A model generated the notes under the pieces. It saw nothing but the letters and a program-made list of their open reading frames with translations, was not told where the DNA came from and did no database searches. Source: Streptomycetaceae bacterium MP113-05 (GTDB lineage: Bacteria > Actinomycetota > Actinomycetes > Streptomycetales > Streptomycetaceae). From it: 32,045 bases of DNA. Below, one piece after another: positions 25,245 to 32,045 of the stretch (position 1 is the stretch's first letter; each line of letters starts with the position of its first letter). Where the stretch lies: positions 91,511 through 123,555 of the forward strand of contig KI547037.1 in NCBI GenBank assembly GCA_000497405.1, in the 5' to 3' direction. The position numbers and the translations under genes are program-made.

Positions 25245-25253
25245 TGTTCAGTC
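25219..25253 (+). promoter_or_regulatory. Predicted pafA promoter (leaderless)
   Basis: GTTTCA (25219-25224) and TAATGT (25242-25247) are 17 bases apart, the same arrangement as at arc. The -10 box ends six bases before the pafA ATG, so the transcript probably starts at the start codon. The box includes the stop codon of the MFS gene. Confidence 0.5.
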
Positions 25254-26615
25254 ATGGACCGCCGAATCTTCGGGCTGGAGAACGAGTACGGCGTCACGTG
25301 TACGTTCCGGGGACAGCGGCGTCTGTCCCCTGACGAAGTGGCGCGGTACCTCTTCCGCCGTGTCGTGTCATGGGGCCGGAGCAGCAACGTGTTTCTGCGC
25401 AACGGCGCCCGCCTCTACCTGGACGTGGGCTCGCACCCGGAATACGCCACGCCGGAGTGCGACAGCATCACCGAACTGGTCACCCACGACAAATCCGGCG
25501 AGCGCATCCTCGAGGGGCTGCTCGTCGACGCCGAGCGCCGCCTGCACGAGGAAGGCATCGCCGGCGACGTCTACCTCTTCAAGAACAACACCGACTCGGC
25601 GGGGAACTCGTACGGCTGCCACGAGAACTACCTCGTCGCCCGCCACGGGGAGTTCTCCCGGCTTGCGGACGTCCTCATCCCGTTCCTGGTGACCCGTCAG
25701 CTGATCTGCGGAGCCGGAAAGGTCCTGCAGACCCCCCGCGGCGCGGTGTACTGCGTGAGCCAGCGCGCCGAGCACATCTGGGAGGGCGTCAGCTCCGCCA
25801 CGACCCGCTCCCGGCCCATCATCAACACGCGCGACGAGCCGCACGCCGACGCCGAGCGCTACCGGCGCCTGCACGTGATCGTCGGCGACTCCAACATGTC
25901 GGAGACGACGACCCTGCTCAAGGTCGGCGCCACCGACCTGGTGCTGCGCATGATCGAGGCCGGCACGGTGATGCGGGACCTCACACTGGAGAACCCGATC
26001 CGGGCGATCCGCGAGGTCAGTCACGACATCACCGGTCAGCGCAAGGTGCGGCTGGCGAGCGGGCGGGAGGCGTCCGCGCTGGAGGTCCAGCAGGAGTACT
26101 ACGAGAAGGCCGAGGACTTCTGCGAGCGCCGCGGTATCCGCACCGGGATGGTCGAGCAGGTCCTGGACCTGTGGGGCCGCACTCTGGAGGCGGTCCGCAC
26201 CCAGGACCTGGACAAGGTCGGCACAGAGATCGACTGGATCATGAAGTACAAGCTGCTCGAGCGGTACCGGGCGAAGAACAACCTCACCATGTCCCACCCG
26301 CGGGTCGCGCAGATAGACCTCGCGTACCACGACATCCACCGCCGCCGCGGTCTCTACTACCTCCTGGAGCGCAAGGGGCAGGCGGCCCGGGTGTGCGACG
26401 ACCTGAAGATCTTCGAGGGCAAGTCGGTACCGCCGCAGACGACCCGGGCCCGACTGCGTGGCGACTTCATCCGCCGGGCCCAGGAGCAGCGGCGCGACTT
26501 CACCGTCGACTGGGTGCACCTGAAGCTCAACGACCAGGCCCAGCGCACGGTGCTGTGCAAGGACCCGTTCCGTTCGGTCGACGAGCGGGTGGAGAAGCTG
26601 ATCGCGGGGATGTGA
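25254..26615 (+). CDS. pafA: Pup-protein ligase
   Basis: Activates the C-terminal Glu of Pup with ATP and joins it to lysines of target proteins. The 453-residue protein shares its fold and many segments with Dop: GLENEYGV at 7-14, catalytic Asp57 in [18 protein letters not shown] and [13 protein letters not shown]. The short N-terminal region, without the Dop loop, and the NEYGV form of the first motif mark it as PafA. The ATG has no clear ribosome binding site, and a -10 box sits six bases before it, so a leaderless mRNA is likely. In this genome it is separated from prcA by the IS element and the LacI/MFS pair. Confidence 0.96.
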   Translation: MDRRIFGLENEYGVTCTFRGQRRLSPDEVARYLFRRVVSWGRSSNVFLRNGARLYLDVGSHPEYATPECDSITELVTHDKSGERILEGLLVDAERRLHEEGIAGDVYLFKNNTDSAGNSYGCHENYLVARHGEFSRLADVLIPFLVTRQLICGAGKVLQTPRGAVYCVSQRAEHIWEGVSSATTRSRPIINTRDEPHADAERYRRLHVIVGDSNMSETTTLLKVGATDLVLRMIEAGTVMRDLTLENPIRAIREVSHDITGQRKVRLASGREASALEVQQEYYEKAEDFCERRGIRTGMVEQVLDLWGRTLEAVRTQDLDKVGTEIDWIMKYKLLERYRAKNNLTMSHPRVAQIDLAYHDIHRRRGLYYLLERKGQAARVCDDLKIFEGKSVPPQTTRARLRGDFIRRAQEQRRDFTVDWVHLKLNDQAQRTVLCKDPFRSVDERVEKLIAGM

Positions 26616-26621
26616 GGGAAG

Positions 26622-26665
26622 CGTGCGGGTGGTGCACCGGCTGTGTCCGGGGCGTCACCCGCGCG
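26622..26665 (+). terminator. Hairpin after pafA
   Basis: GCGGGTG (26625-26631) pairs with CACCCGC (26656-26662), and the flanks extend the stem by a G-U pair and two more pairs. It begins seven bases after the pafA stop. Moderate support. Confidence 0.4.
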
Positions 26666-26713
26666 CGCGGGATTCACCGTGTCGTGGACACCCGGGCGCG
26701 GTCGGCGGGGCCG

Positions 26714-26719
26714 TAGGCT
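26714..26719 (+). promoter_or_regulatory. Possible -10 box of the lipoprotein FKBP gene
   Basis: TAGGCT fits the TAnnnT form and is 52 bases before the ATG. The inverted repeat GTGTC/GACAC (26679-26691) lies where a regulator might bind. No clear -35. Confidence 0.3.
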
Positions 26720-26771
26720 GGGCATTCGATGCCGGCGCCGAGCCGGACCCCCTACCCCCAAGAGTGACCAC

Positions 26772-27710
26772 ATGACGCGCTCCACGACGGCCCGCCGCCT
26801 CGTCGCGGCCCTGGCCGTACCTCTGCTCATCGCCTCGGCCGCCGCCTGTGGTGGTGAGGACTCCGGGAAGTCGGGGGCGGCGCCGGCCGTGTCCTGGGAG
26901 GACGGCAAGAAGCCCAAGATCGAAGCCGGCGTCGGAGACCCGCCGACGAAGCTCCGGACCAAGGTCCTCGAGGAGGGCGACGGGCGGAAGATCGAGAAGG
27001 CCGACTTCATCACCGCGCATTACGCGGGGCAGACCTGGAGCGGCAAGCCGTTCGACGACAGCTACCAGCGGAAGCTGCCGTCCGGCTTCCCGATCGGCGT
27101 CGGCGGCGTGATCGACGGCTGGGACAAGGCACTCGTCGGGAAGACCGTCGGCAGCCGCGTGGAACTCGTCATTCCGCCGGATCTGGCGTACGGCGACACA
27201 CCCCCGCAGGGAAGCGCCATCGGCAAGGGCGACACGCTGGTCTTCACCATCGACATCAAGGAATCGGTGCCGATGGCACCGAAGGGTGAGAAGGTCCCGC
27301 AGAAGGACTCCTCACTGCCGACCGTCGGCACCAACACCGATGTGAAGGCCCCCGAGGTCACCATTCCCGAGGACGGGTCCGCCCCCGACGAGCTGGTGAG
27401 TCAAACGATCATCCGCGGAGGTGGCGAGAAGGTCGCGGCCAAGGACACCGTCCTGGTCAACTACCGGGCCGTCGAATGGAACAAGCCCGAGTCGGAGATC
27501 AGTACCTGGGAGGGCAACCCGGCCGCGCAGATGCCGCGGGGACCGCAGGAGATCCCGGTGGCCCAGATGCCCGGCTGGAAGAAGGGCCTGGTCGGTCAGA
27601 CCGTCGGCAGCCGGGTGCTGATCGTGGTGCCGAAGAGCGCGTTCCCGAAGGAACAGCAAAAGCAGGCGAACGACGTGGTGATGGTCGTGGACGTCATGAA
27701 AGCCCAGTGA
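26772..27710 (+). CDS. Lipoprotein FKBP-type peptidyl-prolyl isomerase, two domains
   Basis: A 312-residue secreted folding helper. The signal peptide has Arg residues at 8-9 and a lipobox-like ending at Cys26 (SAAAC), so lipid anchoring outside the membrane is likely. Two FKBP-like units follow: about 60-165, which retains ITAHYAGQTWSG, VIDGWDKAL and PPDLAYGD; and about 205-310, where VLVNYRAVEW, MPGWKKGLVGQTVGSRVLIVVP are visible but several active-site residues have changed. The second unit may be inactive or bind substrate only. It acts on exported proteins, consistent with tatAC nearby, although that link is inferred. The ATG is supported by the signal peptide. Confidence 0.88.
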   Translation: MTRSTTARRLVAALAVPLLIASAAACGGEDSGKSGAAPAVSWEDGKKPKIEAGVGDPPTKLRTKVLEEGDGRKIEKADFITAHYAGQTWSGKPFDDSYQRKLPSGFPIGVGGVIDGWDKALVGKTVGSRVELVIPPDLAYGDTPPQGSAIGKGDTLVFTIDIKESVPMAPKGEKVPQKDSSLPTVGTNTDVKAPEVTIPEDGSAPDELVSQTIIRGGGEKVAAKDTVLVNYRAVEWNKPESEISTWEGNPAAQMPRGPQEIPVAQMPGWKKGLVGQTVGSRVLIVVPKSAFPKEQQKQANDVVMVVDVMKAQ

Positions 27711-27718
27711 TCACGCGT

Positions 27719-27733
27719 CTGCCACACTGGCAG
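27719..27733 (+). terminator. Small hairpin between the FKBP genes
   Basis: CTGCCA and TGGCAG pair around a CAC loop in the 60-base gap. This is probably a weak terminator or processing site. The neighbouring TTGTCAG (27736-27742) is in the spacing of a PafBC-type site but lacks a proper -10. Confidence 0.3.
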
Positions 27734-27770
27734 GGTTGTCAGGACGTCTTCATTCCGTAGGAGCAGTTTC

Positions 27771-28145
27771 GTGAGCATCGACAAGCCCGAGGTCGACTTC
27801 CCCGAGGGCGAGCCCCCCGCCGACCTGGAGACCCAGGAGATCTGGGAGGGCGACGGCCCCGAGGCCAAGGCCGGGGACAACGTCTCCGTGCACTACGTCG
27901 GCGTCTCCTTCTCCACCGGTGAGGAGTTCGACGCCAGCTGGAACCGCGGCAAGCCGCTCCAGTTCCAGCTCGGCGCCGGCCAGGTCATCGCAGGCTGGGA
28001 CCGCGGCGTGACGGGCATGAAGGTCGGCGGCCGGCGGCGGCTGACCATCCCCGCGCACCTCGCCTACGGCGACGCGGGTGCCGGTGGCGGCCTTATCAAG
28101 CCCGGCGAGACGCTGATCTTCGTCTGCGACCTGGTCGCCGTCTGA
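27771..28145 (+). CDS. Cytosolic FKBP-type peptidyl-prolyl isomerase
   Basis: A single-domain FKBP of 124 residues with no signal peptide. Family features in order: VSVHYVGVSFSTGEEFDASW, PLQFQLGAGQVIAGWDRGV, the RRLTIPAHLAYGDAGAGG flap and a final strand ending in LIFVCDLVAV. The active-site aromatic and Asp residues (YVG, FDASW, GWD, LAYGD) are intact, so prolyl isomerase activity and binding of FK506-type macrolides are expected. The GTG at 27771 has TAGGAG about eight bases upstream. It lies 60 bases after the lipoprotein FKBP and ends in a very strong terminator. Confidence 0.94.
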   Translation: MSIDKPEVDFPEGEPPADLETQEIWEGDGPEAKAGDNVSVHYVGVSFSTGEEFDASWNRGKPLQFQLGAGQVIAGWDRGVTGMKVGGRRRLTIPAHLAYGDAGAGGGLIKPGETLIFVCDLVAV

Positions 28146-28161
28146 CATCCGGTCCGTGTAC

Positions 28162-28202
28162 CGGCTGTGGGCCCCCGCCGTCGCGGCGGGGGCCCACAGC
28201 CG
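28162..28202 (+). terminator. Very strong terminator after the FKBP gene
   Basis: A perfect 18-base-pair stem (28162-28179 with 28185-28202), extendable by one more pair, with a three-base loop. It separates the FKBP gene from pafB. Confidence 0.9.
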
Positions 28203-28252
28203 TTCTCCGACGCCTCTCGCTTTGGCCCTGCGGCCCGCGAGCGGTACGTTCG

Positions 28253-28258
28253 TAGCCT
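28253..28258 (+). promoter_or_regulatory. Possible -10 box of pafB
   Basis: TAGCCT, 28 bases before the pafB ATG and just after the strong terminator, so pafBC must start transcription close to here. No clear -35. Confidence 0.4.
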
Positions 28259-28286
28259 CAAGTTGAATGAGAGAGGCAAGGGTTCC

Positions 28287-29261
28287 ATGGCGATTGCCAA
28301 GGCCGAGCGGCTGATGAACCTGGCGCTGTGTCTGCTGGGAGCCCGGCGCCCGCTGTCCAAGCGTGAGCTGCGGGCGTCCATCGAGGCCTATCTCGAGGCC
28401 GGCTCCGACGACTCGTTCAACAGGATGTTCGAGCGCGACAAGGATGATCTCCGCGAGCTGGGCCTCGTCATCGAAACCGTCGACAACTTCGACGGTGAGG
28501 CCGGGTACCTGGCACGCCGTGACAGCAACCGGCTGCCGCCCGTCACGTTGGACGCGGCGGAGGCCACCGCACTGGGCCTGGCGGCCCGGGTGTGGCAGCA
28601 GGCGCGGCTCGCCGGCGCGGCCAGCGGTGCCCTGCACAAACTCCGCGCCGCCGGCGGCATGCCGCAGGCAGGGGAGGACGGCGGCTACGGGGACCCGCAT
28701 CCGCACAGCGCCCTGGAGCCTCGCATCCCCGCCCGCGAGACCGCTTTCGAGCCGCTGATGCTCGCCTGCCGGGACCGTCGGCCGGTCGTCTTCGACTACC
28801 GCAAGTCCAACGCCGCACGTCCGGAGCGCCGCAGTGTGGAGCCGTGGACACTGGAGTGCTGGCGCGGCCACTGGTATCTCGCCGGGCACGACCGGGACCG
28901 AGGTGCCGAACGCGTCTTCCGGCTCTCCCGCATCACCGGCCCCGTCCGCTCCCGCGCCGCCTCCTTCACCGCCCCCGTCCCGGACCAGGTGACCGTGCGG
29001 GAGACGGTGGAACGCTGGGCGGGCGAGTCCGCTACCGGACGCGCCCGGATCCGGCTGCGCCGGGAGTGCGGCTACCCGCTGCGGGCGCGCGCCGTGGGCG
29101 CGATCCGGGACCTGGGCGCCGAGTGGGAAGAGCTGGAGATCCCGTACGGGCACGGCCTCGACGCCTGGCTCGTCGAGTTCGGCCCGGACGTCGTGGTGCT
29201 GGAACCCGCCGAACTGCGGGCAGACGTGGTTGACCGGCTGCGCGCCGTCGCCAAGGGCTGA
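28287..29261 (+). CDS. pafB: WYL-domain transcriptional regulator PafB
   Basis: One half of the PafBC activator, which in mycobacteria turns on many DNA-repair genes independently of LexA. The 324-residue protein has an N-terminal winged helix (about 5-80, KAERLMNLALCLLGARRPLSKREL), a WYL domain (about 150-230, containing RPVVFDYRKS and GHWYLAGHDRDR) and a C-terminal WCX extension (about 235-320). The ATG at 28287 has AGGCAAGGG upstream; the frame is open earlier, but the terminator lies there. It is followed directly by pafC, 16 bases away, and the products act as a heterodimer. Confidence 0.94.
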   Translation: MAIAKAERLMNLALCLLGARRPLSKRELRASIEAYLEAGSDDSFNRMFERDKDDLRELGLVIETVDNFDGEAGYLARRDSNRLPPVTLDAAEATALGLAARVWQQARLAGAASGALHKLRAAGGMPQAGEDGGYGDPHPHSALEPRIPARETAFEPLMLACRDRRPVVFDYRKSNAARPERRSVEPWTLECWRGHWYLAGHDRDRGAERVFRLSRITGPVRSRAASFTAPVPDQVTVRETVERWAGESATGRARIRLRRECGYPLRARAVGAIRDLGAEWEELEIPYGHGLDAWLVEFGPDVVVLEPAELRADVVDRLRAVAKG

Positions 29262-29277
29262 GGGGAGCGGAACAGAC

Positions 29278-30228
29278 GTGGCGACCAACGCCATCGACCA
29301 GACCCGGCGGATGCTGTCTCTGGTCACCTACCTGCGGGATCGTCCCGGCGCCCGGGTCGAGGACGTCGCCCGCGCCTTCGGCATCACCGTCGACGAGCTG
29401 ATCGGCGACCTCGACGTCCTCCCGATGTGCGGCACCAGCTTCCGCGGCGGCGACCTGCTGGAGATCGACACCGACGGTGAACGCATCTGGTGGCGAAACG
29501 CCGACGACGTCGCCGAGCCACTGAGGATCGCCGCTGACGAGGCCACCGCCCTCCTGGTGGCCGCACGCGCCGTCGCCACCCTCCCCGGGCTCCGGACCAG
29601 CGACCGCGAGGCGTTGCTGCGTGCCACGGCCAAGCTCGAGGCCGCAGCGGGGGAGAGCGCCGGAGCCAGCGCGCGGCTGTCCGTCACCTTCGAGTCGGAG
29701 GGCGGCGTCTTCGCCGAGGTGGACCGGGCGATCTCCGAGCGGCGGCGGCTGTGGCTGAAGTACTACTCCCCGGCCCGTGACGAGCTCACCGAGCGCGAGA
29801 TCGACCCGATCCGGCTGTTCGCCGTGGGCCACACCTACGTCGAGGCATGGTGCCGGCGCAGCGAGGCCCGGCGCACCTTCCGGCTCGACCGGGTGGCCGA
29901 GATCCAGCTGCTCGACGAGTCCGCCGACCCGCCGCCCCTCACCCCGCGCGACCTGTCCGCGGGGCTGGTACAGCCTGCTCCGGACGACCCCGAAGTGGTC
30001 GTCGAGGTGTCGCCCGGTGGCCGGTGGGTCGCCGAGTACTACCCGCACGACAGCGCCGAGGAACTGCCGGACGGCGGCCTGCGGATCACCCTGCGTACTC
30101 CGGACCCCGCCTCGCTGCGGCGGCTGGCGCTGCGCCTGGGCGCCGACGGCCGTATCACCGCCCCGCCCGAGCTGGCGCAGAGCGCCCGTGAGGCCGCGCG
30201 GGCGGCGCTCGCCGCCTACGGCGAGTGA
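29278..30228 (+). CDS. pafC: WYL-domain transcriptional regulator PafC
   Basis: Partner of PafB, 316 residues with the same architecture: N-terminal helix-turn-helix (about 5-70, TRRMLSLVTYLRDRPGARVEDVARAF), WYL domain (about 145-220, RRLWLKYYSPARDEL, VEAWCRRSEARRTFRLDRV) and WCX domain (about 235-315). The GTG at 29278 has GAGGGGAGCGG upstream. The 16-base gap to pafB indicates one operon. The C-terminal coding end touches a possible GTG start of the next small gene. PafBC may sense single-stranded DNA or another damage signal; the candidate PafBC-type promoter at pup would place the Pup system under the same control. Confidence 0.94.
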   Translation: MATNAIDQTRRMLSLVTYLRDRPGARVEDVARAFGITVDELIGDLDVLPMCGTSFRGGDLLEIDTDGERIWWRNADDVAEPLRIAADEATALLVAARAVATLPGLRTSDREALLRATAKLEAAAGESAGASARLSVTFESEGGVFAEVDRAISERRRLWLKYYSPARDELTEREIDPIRLFAVGHTYVEAWCRRSEARRTFRLDRVAEIQLLDESADPPPLTPRDLSAGLVQPAPDDPEVVVEVSPGGRWVAEYYPHDSAEELPDGGLRITLRTPDPASLRRLALRLGADGRITAPPELAQSAREAARAALAAYGE

Positions 30229-30260
30229 ACCGCCCGCGGCGAGGTATTAGCCTGGCCTGC

Positions 30261-30452
30261 ATGCTGTGGCCGATGCTCTTCCTCACACTCGCCGTCGCCG
30301 GAATCGCCGTGCTCGGCATGCTCGCGGTCCGCGTCGGACTGGAGGTGCGGCGCTTCGCCCACGCCGTCGGCGACGGCTCCGAGCGCATCGCCCGAGCGGC
30401 CGACGATCTCGAGAACGCGGCGGCCTCGTGTGCCGCACGCATCGAGCGGTAG
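30261..30452 (+). CDS. Small membrane protein of unknown function
   Basis: A 63-residue protein that I do not recognise. The first 25 residues form one transmembrane helix (MLWPMLFLTLAVAGIAVLG), and the rest is a charged amphipathic helix with regular Arg/Glu/Ala spacing, probably cytoplasmic. The ATG at 30261 is chosen: TAGCCT (30248-30253) ends seven bases before it, suggesting a leaderless message. An in-frame GTG at 30225 would overlap the pafC stop but has no ribosome binding site. A similar small gene between pafC and tatA is found in other Streptomyces as far as I recall; its job is unknown. Confidence 0.65.
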   Translation: MLWPMLFLTLAVAGIAVLGMLAVRVGLEVRRFAHAVGDGSERIARAADDLENAAASCAARIER

Positions 30453-30485
30453 TCTGAGTGCCGTGCGTACTCGGCGTACGTCCCG

Positions 30486-30525
30486 GTGAACAGGGAAGTC
30501 CGCACAGGCTGTGTCTCCCGTTCAC
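30486..30525 (+). terminator. Hairpin before tatA
   Basis: GTGAAC (30486-30491) plus GGGA (30493-30496) pair with TCCC (30516-30519) plus GTTCAC (30520-30525), with one bulged A. An inner CACAG/CTGTG hairpin (30503-30513) lies in the loop. It likely ends the upstream transcript. Confidence 0.5.
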
Positions 30526-30621
30526 ACCTCAGGGTTACGATCGCCTGGCAGCACGACATGGATCCGTCCGCGAGAACCCGTCAGGCAGACCAACACCGCC
30601 CGGCGAGAAGGTAGGCACACG

Positions 30622-30915
30622 ATGGGCAACCTGCGGCCCATGGAGATCGTCCTGATCCTCCTTGTCATCCTGCTCCTGTTCGGCGCCAAGAAGCTCCCGG
30701 ACATGGCCCGGTCCCTCGGTAAGTCGGCCCGCATCCTCAAGAGCGAGGCCAAGGCCATGAAGAAGGACAACTCCGATGGCGGCGACGGGGACAAGGACCC
30801 CAAGGCCGACACCGAGGCACAGCAGCCCGCGCCGAAGACGATCCAGGCGGCCCCCGGGGACGTCAGCAGTGCGCGGCCGGTGAACGAGCCGAGCAGGCAG
30901 TCCCACCAGAGCTGA
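30622..30915 (+). CDS. tatA: Sec-independent translocase subunit TatA
   Basis: Pore-forming component of the twin-arginine system, which exports folded proteins. The 97-residue protein has the standard form: a short N-terminal transmembrane helix (about 7-21, [13 protein letters not shown]), a hinge [16 protein letters not shown], an amphipathic helix and a hydrophilic, Pro/Gln/Asp-rich tail. The ATG has GAAGG about ten bases upstream. tatC follows after a 54-base gap with a hairpin, so the two are probably co-transcribed. No tatB is adjacent, as is usual in Streptomyces. Confidence 0.96.
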   Translation: MGNLRPMEIVLILLVILLLFGAKKLPDMARSLGKSARILKSEAKAMKKDNSDGGDGDKDPKADTEAQQPAPKTIQAAPGDVSSARPVNEPSRQSHQS

Positions 30916-30926
30916 CCGCCCCCGAC

Positions 30927-30945
30927 CCGTACGGTCGCCGTACGG
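30927..30945 (+). repeat. Double palindrome between tatA and tatC
   Basis: CCGTACGG occurs twice with TCG between. Each copy is a palindrome and the two can pair with each other as an 8-bp hairpin. It may act as an attenuator or an mRNA-processing barrier that leaves more tatA than tatC message. Confidence 0.45.
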
Positions 30946-30969
30946 CACGACTGACACCGAGGACACGGG

Positions 30970-31932
30970 TTGCTCAAGTCCGCCCGCACACAGTATGAAC
31001 AAGTGAAGGACCCCGAGGGGCGGATGCCACTCGCCGAGCACCTCCGGGAACTTCGCAACCGTCTGATGAAGGCGGTCCTGGCGATCCTCGCCGTCACCGT
31101 CGTCGGCATGGTCTTCTACGATCAGGTCGCGGACTTCCTGACCGGTCCCATGCTGGACCGGGTGGGTTGCGAGACGGGCCTGGGTGAGAGCTTCGGCGAC
31201 CGGGACAGCACCACGGACGAGGTCTGCGCGACCCTCACCATCAACGGTCTCGTCGGGCCTTTCACTGTGATGCTGAAAATCGCTCTGACGGCGGGAGTCG
31301 TGCTGGCGTCGCCGGTCTGGCTCTACCAGCTGTGGGGGTTCCTCGCCCCCGGGTTGCACCGCCACGAGAAGAAGTACGCCGGTGCCTTCGTGGCCACCGG
31401 TGTGCCCCTGTTCCTCGCGGGTGCCTATGTCGCCTACCTCATCCTCCCCACCGCAGCCGAGGCCCTGCTCGACTTCAGCCCGGCGGGTACGGAGAACCTC
31501 ATCGACCTGGGCGACTTCGTGGACATCGTCTCCCGGCTGGTGATCGTCTTTGGACTCGCCTTCGAACTGCCGCTGGTCCTCGTCCTGCTGAACTTCGGAG
31601 GTCTGGTCACCGGTCGGCAGCTGCTGGGCTGGTGGCGGATCATGGTGGTGTGCATCGCGGTGTTCTCCGCGGTCGCCACACCGACCGGCGACCCGCTGAC
31701 CATGGGCGCCCTGGCCGTGCCGATCGTTCTGCTCTACTTCGCCGCCGTGGGAGTCTCGCTGCTCAACGACCGTCGCCGGGAACGCAGCAACCCCTACGCT
31801 GACCTCGACGACGACGAGGCGTCGGAACTGGAGCACGTGCCGGAGCAGGTGACCGCTGCCGCGCCGCTCGGTGACGACGACGGCGGGCGCCGCGACAGCA
31901 ACCGTCGCGACGGTTACGACGACGCCACCTGA
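30970..31932 (+). CDS. tatC: Sec-independent translocase subunit TatC
   Basis: Membrane receptor for twin-arginine signal peptides. The 320-residue protein has six hydrophobic segments and the conserved cytoplasmic N-terminus MPLAEHLRELRNRL, followed by the large first external loop and a cytoplasmic PTGDPLTM segment. The last 60 residues are hydrophilic and acidic, a normal Streptomyces tail. The start chosen is TTG at 30970, six bases after GAGGA; an ATG at 31024 lies just before the conserved PLAEHL and is possible but lacks a ribosome binding site. Confidence 0.95.
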   Translation: MLKSARTQYEQVKDPEGRMPLAEHLRELRNRLMKAVLAILAVTVVGMVFYDQVADFLTGPMLDRVGCETGLGESFGDRDSTTDEVCATLTINGLVGPFTVMLKIALTAGVVLASPVWLYQLWGFLAPGLHRHEKKYAGAFVATGVPLFLAGAYVAYLILPTAAEALLDFSPAGTENLIDLGDFVDIVSRLVIVFGLAFELPLVLVLLNFGGLVTGRQLLGWWRIMVVCIAVFSAVATPTGDPLTMGALAVPIVLLYFAAVGVSLLNDRRRERSNPYADLDDDEASELEHVPEQVTAAAPLGDDDGGRRDSNRRDGYDDAT

Positions 31933-31937
31933 CGCGT

Positions 31938-31950
31938 TAGTGTCAACCGG
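31938..31950 (+). promoter_or_regulatory. Possible -10 box for the last gene (leaderless)
   Basis: TAGTGT at 31938-31943 ends seven bases before the GTG at 31951, with no ribosome binding site in between. Confidence 0.4.
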
Positions 31951-32045
31951 GTGACCAGCGAGATCACCCTCCTTGTGAACCCCACCGCAGGCCGTGGACG
32001 CGGTGAACAGGCCGCGGAGCACGTCGCCGACGTGCTCCGCCGAGC
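31951..32045 (+). CDS. Diacylglycerol kinase-like lipid kinase, N-terminal part
   Basis: Only the first 31 codons lie in the window. The translated start has the LLVNPTAGRGRG motif, the nucleotide-binding signature of the diacylglycerol/sphingosine kinase catalytic domain, close to the N-terminus as in the family. The GTG start has a TAGTGT box seven bases upstream. It follows tatC by 18 bases. The exact lipid substrate cannot be told from this fragment. Confidence 0.75.
   Translation, partial: MTSEITLLVNPTAGRGRGEQAAEHVADVLRR

Noticed and set aside
27736..27758. Second PafBC-type promoter before the cytosolic FKBP gene
   Set aside because: TTGTCAG is present, but the -10 position reads TTCCGT, which lacks the essential A, and it lies almost on the ribosome binding site.

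Overview
The window reads as the chromosome of a Streptomyces or a very close relative. GC content is very high, third codon positions are almost all G or C, GTG and TTG starts are common, and the gene order matches from memory what is known for Streptomyces: gylR-glpF-glpK beside metH, and a complete Pup-proteasome locus followed by pafBC and tatAC. All gene identities come from reading motifs in the translated sequence; no database search was run.

Left part (1-10.1 kb): the glycerol operon runs leftwards (gylR, glpF, glpK). Diverging from gylR is the B12-dependent methionine synthase metH, then a HAD-type hydrolase and an orphan lipoprotein solute-binding protein of the oligopeptide family.

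Middle part (10.1-15.3 kb): an orphan NarL-type response regulator and a Cas4/RecB-like Fe-S nuclease run leftwards. A site-2 protease with CBS domains, the tRNA m1A58 methyltransferase and a small secreted protein run rightwards. A small ferredoxin runs leftwards and ends facing the secreted protein across a terminator hairpin.

Proteasome part (15.5-30.2 kb): arc (mpa), dop, pup, a zinc-ribbon HNH endonuclease gene, prcB and prcA, then a TnpB-only IS605-type element, a LacI regulator divergent from an MFS exporter, pafA, two FKBP-type prolyl isomerases, and the regulators pafB and pafC. Together these encode the tag (Pup), the ligase (PafA), the depupylase (Dop), the unfoldase (ARC) and the 20S core (PrcA/PrcB). 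PafBC is the DNA-damage transcription activator usually found beside them. A small membrane protein, tatA, tatC and the start of a diacylglycerol-kinase-like gene close the window.

Main points of interest: a one-base frameshift in the HNH gene whose lost C-terminus overlaps the prcB start; a matched pair of candidate GylR operators; a structured metH leader that could hide the ribosome binding site; a promoter pattern shared by arc and pafA; a PafBC-type promoter candidate in front of pup; and a 5'-truncated tnpB with both end hairpins and competing stem-loops. No rRNA, tRNA or CRISPR array was seen.
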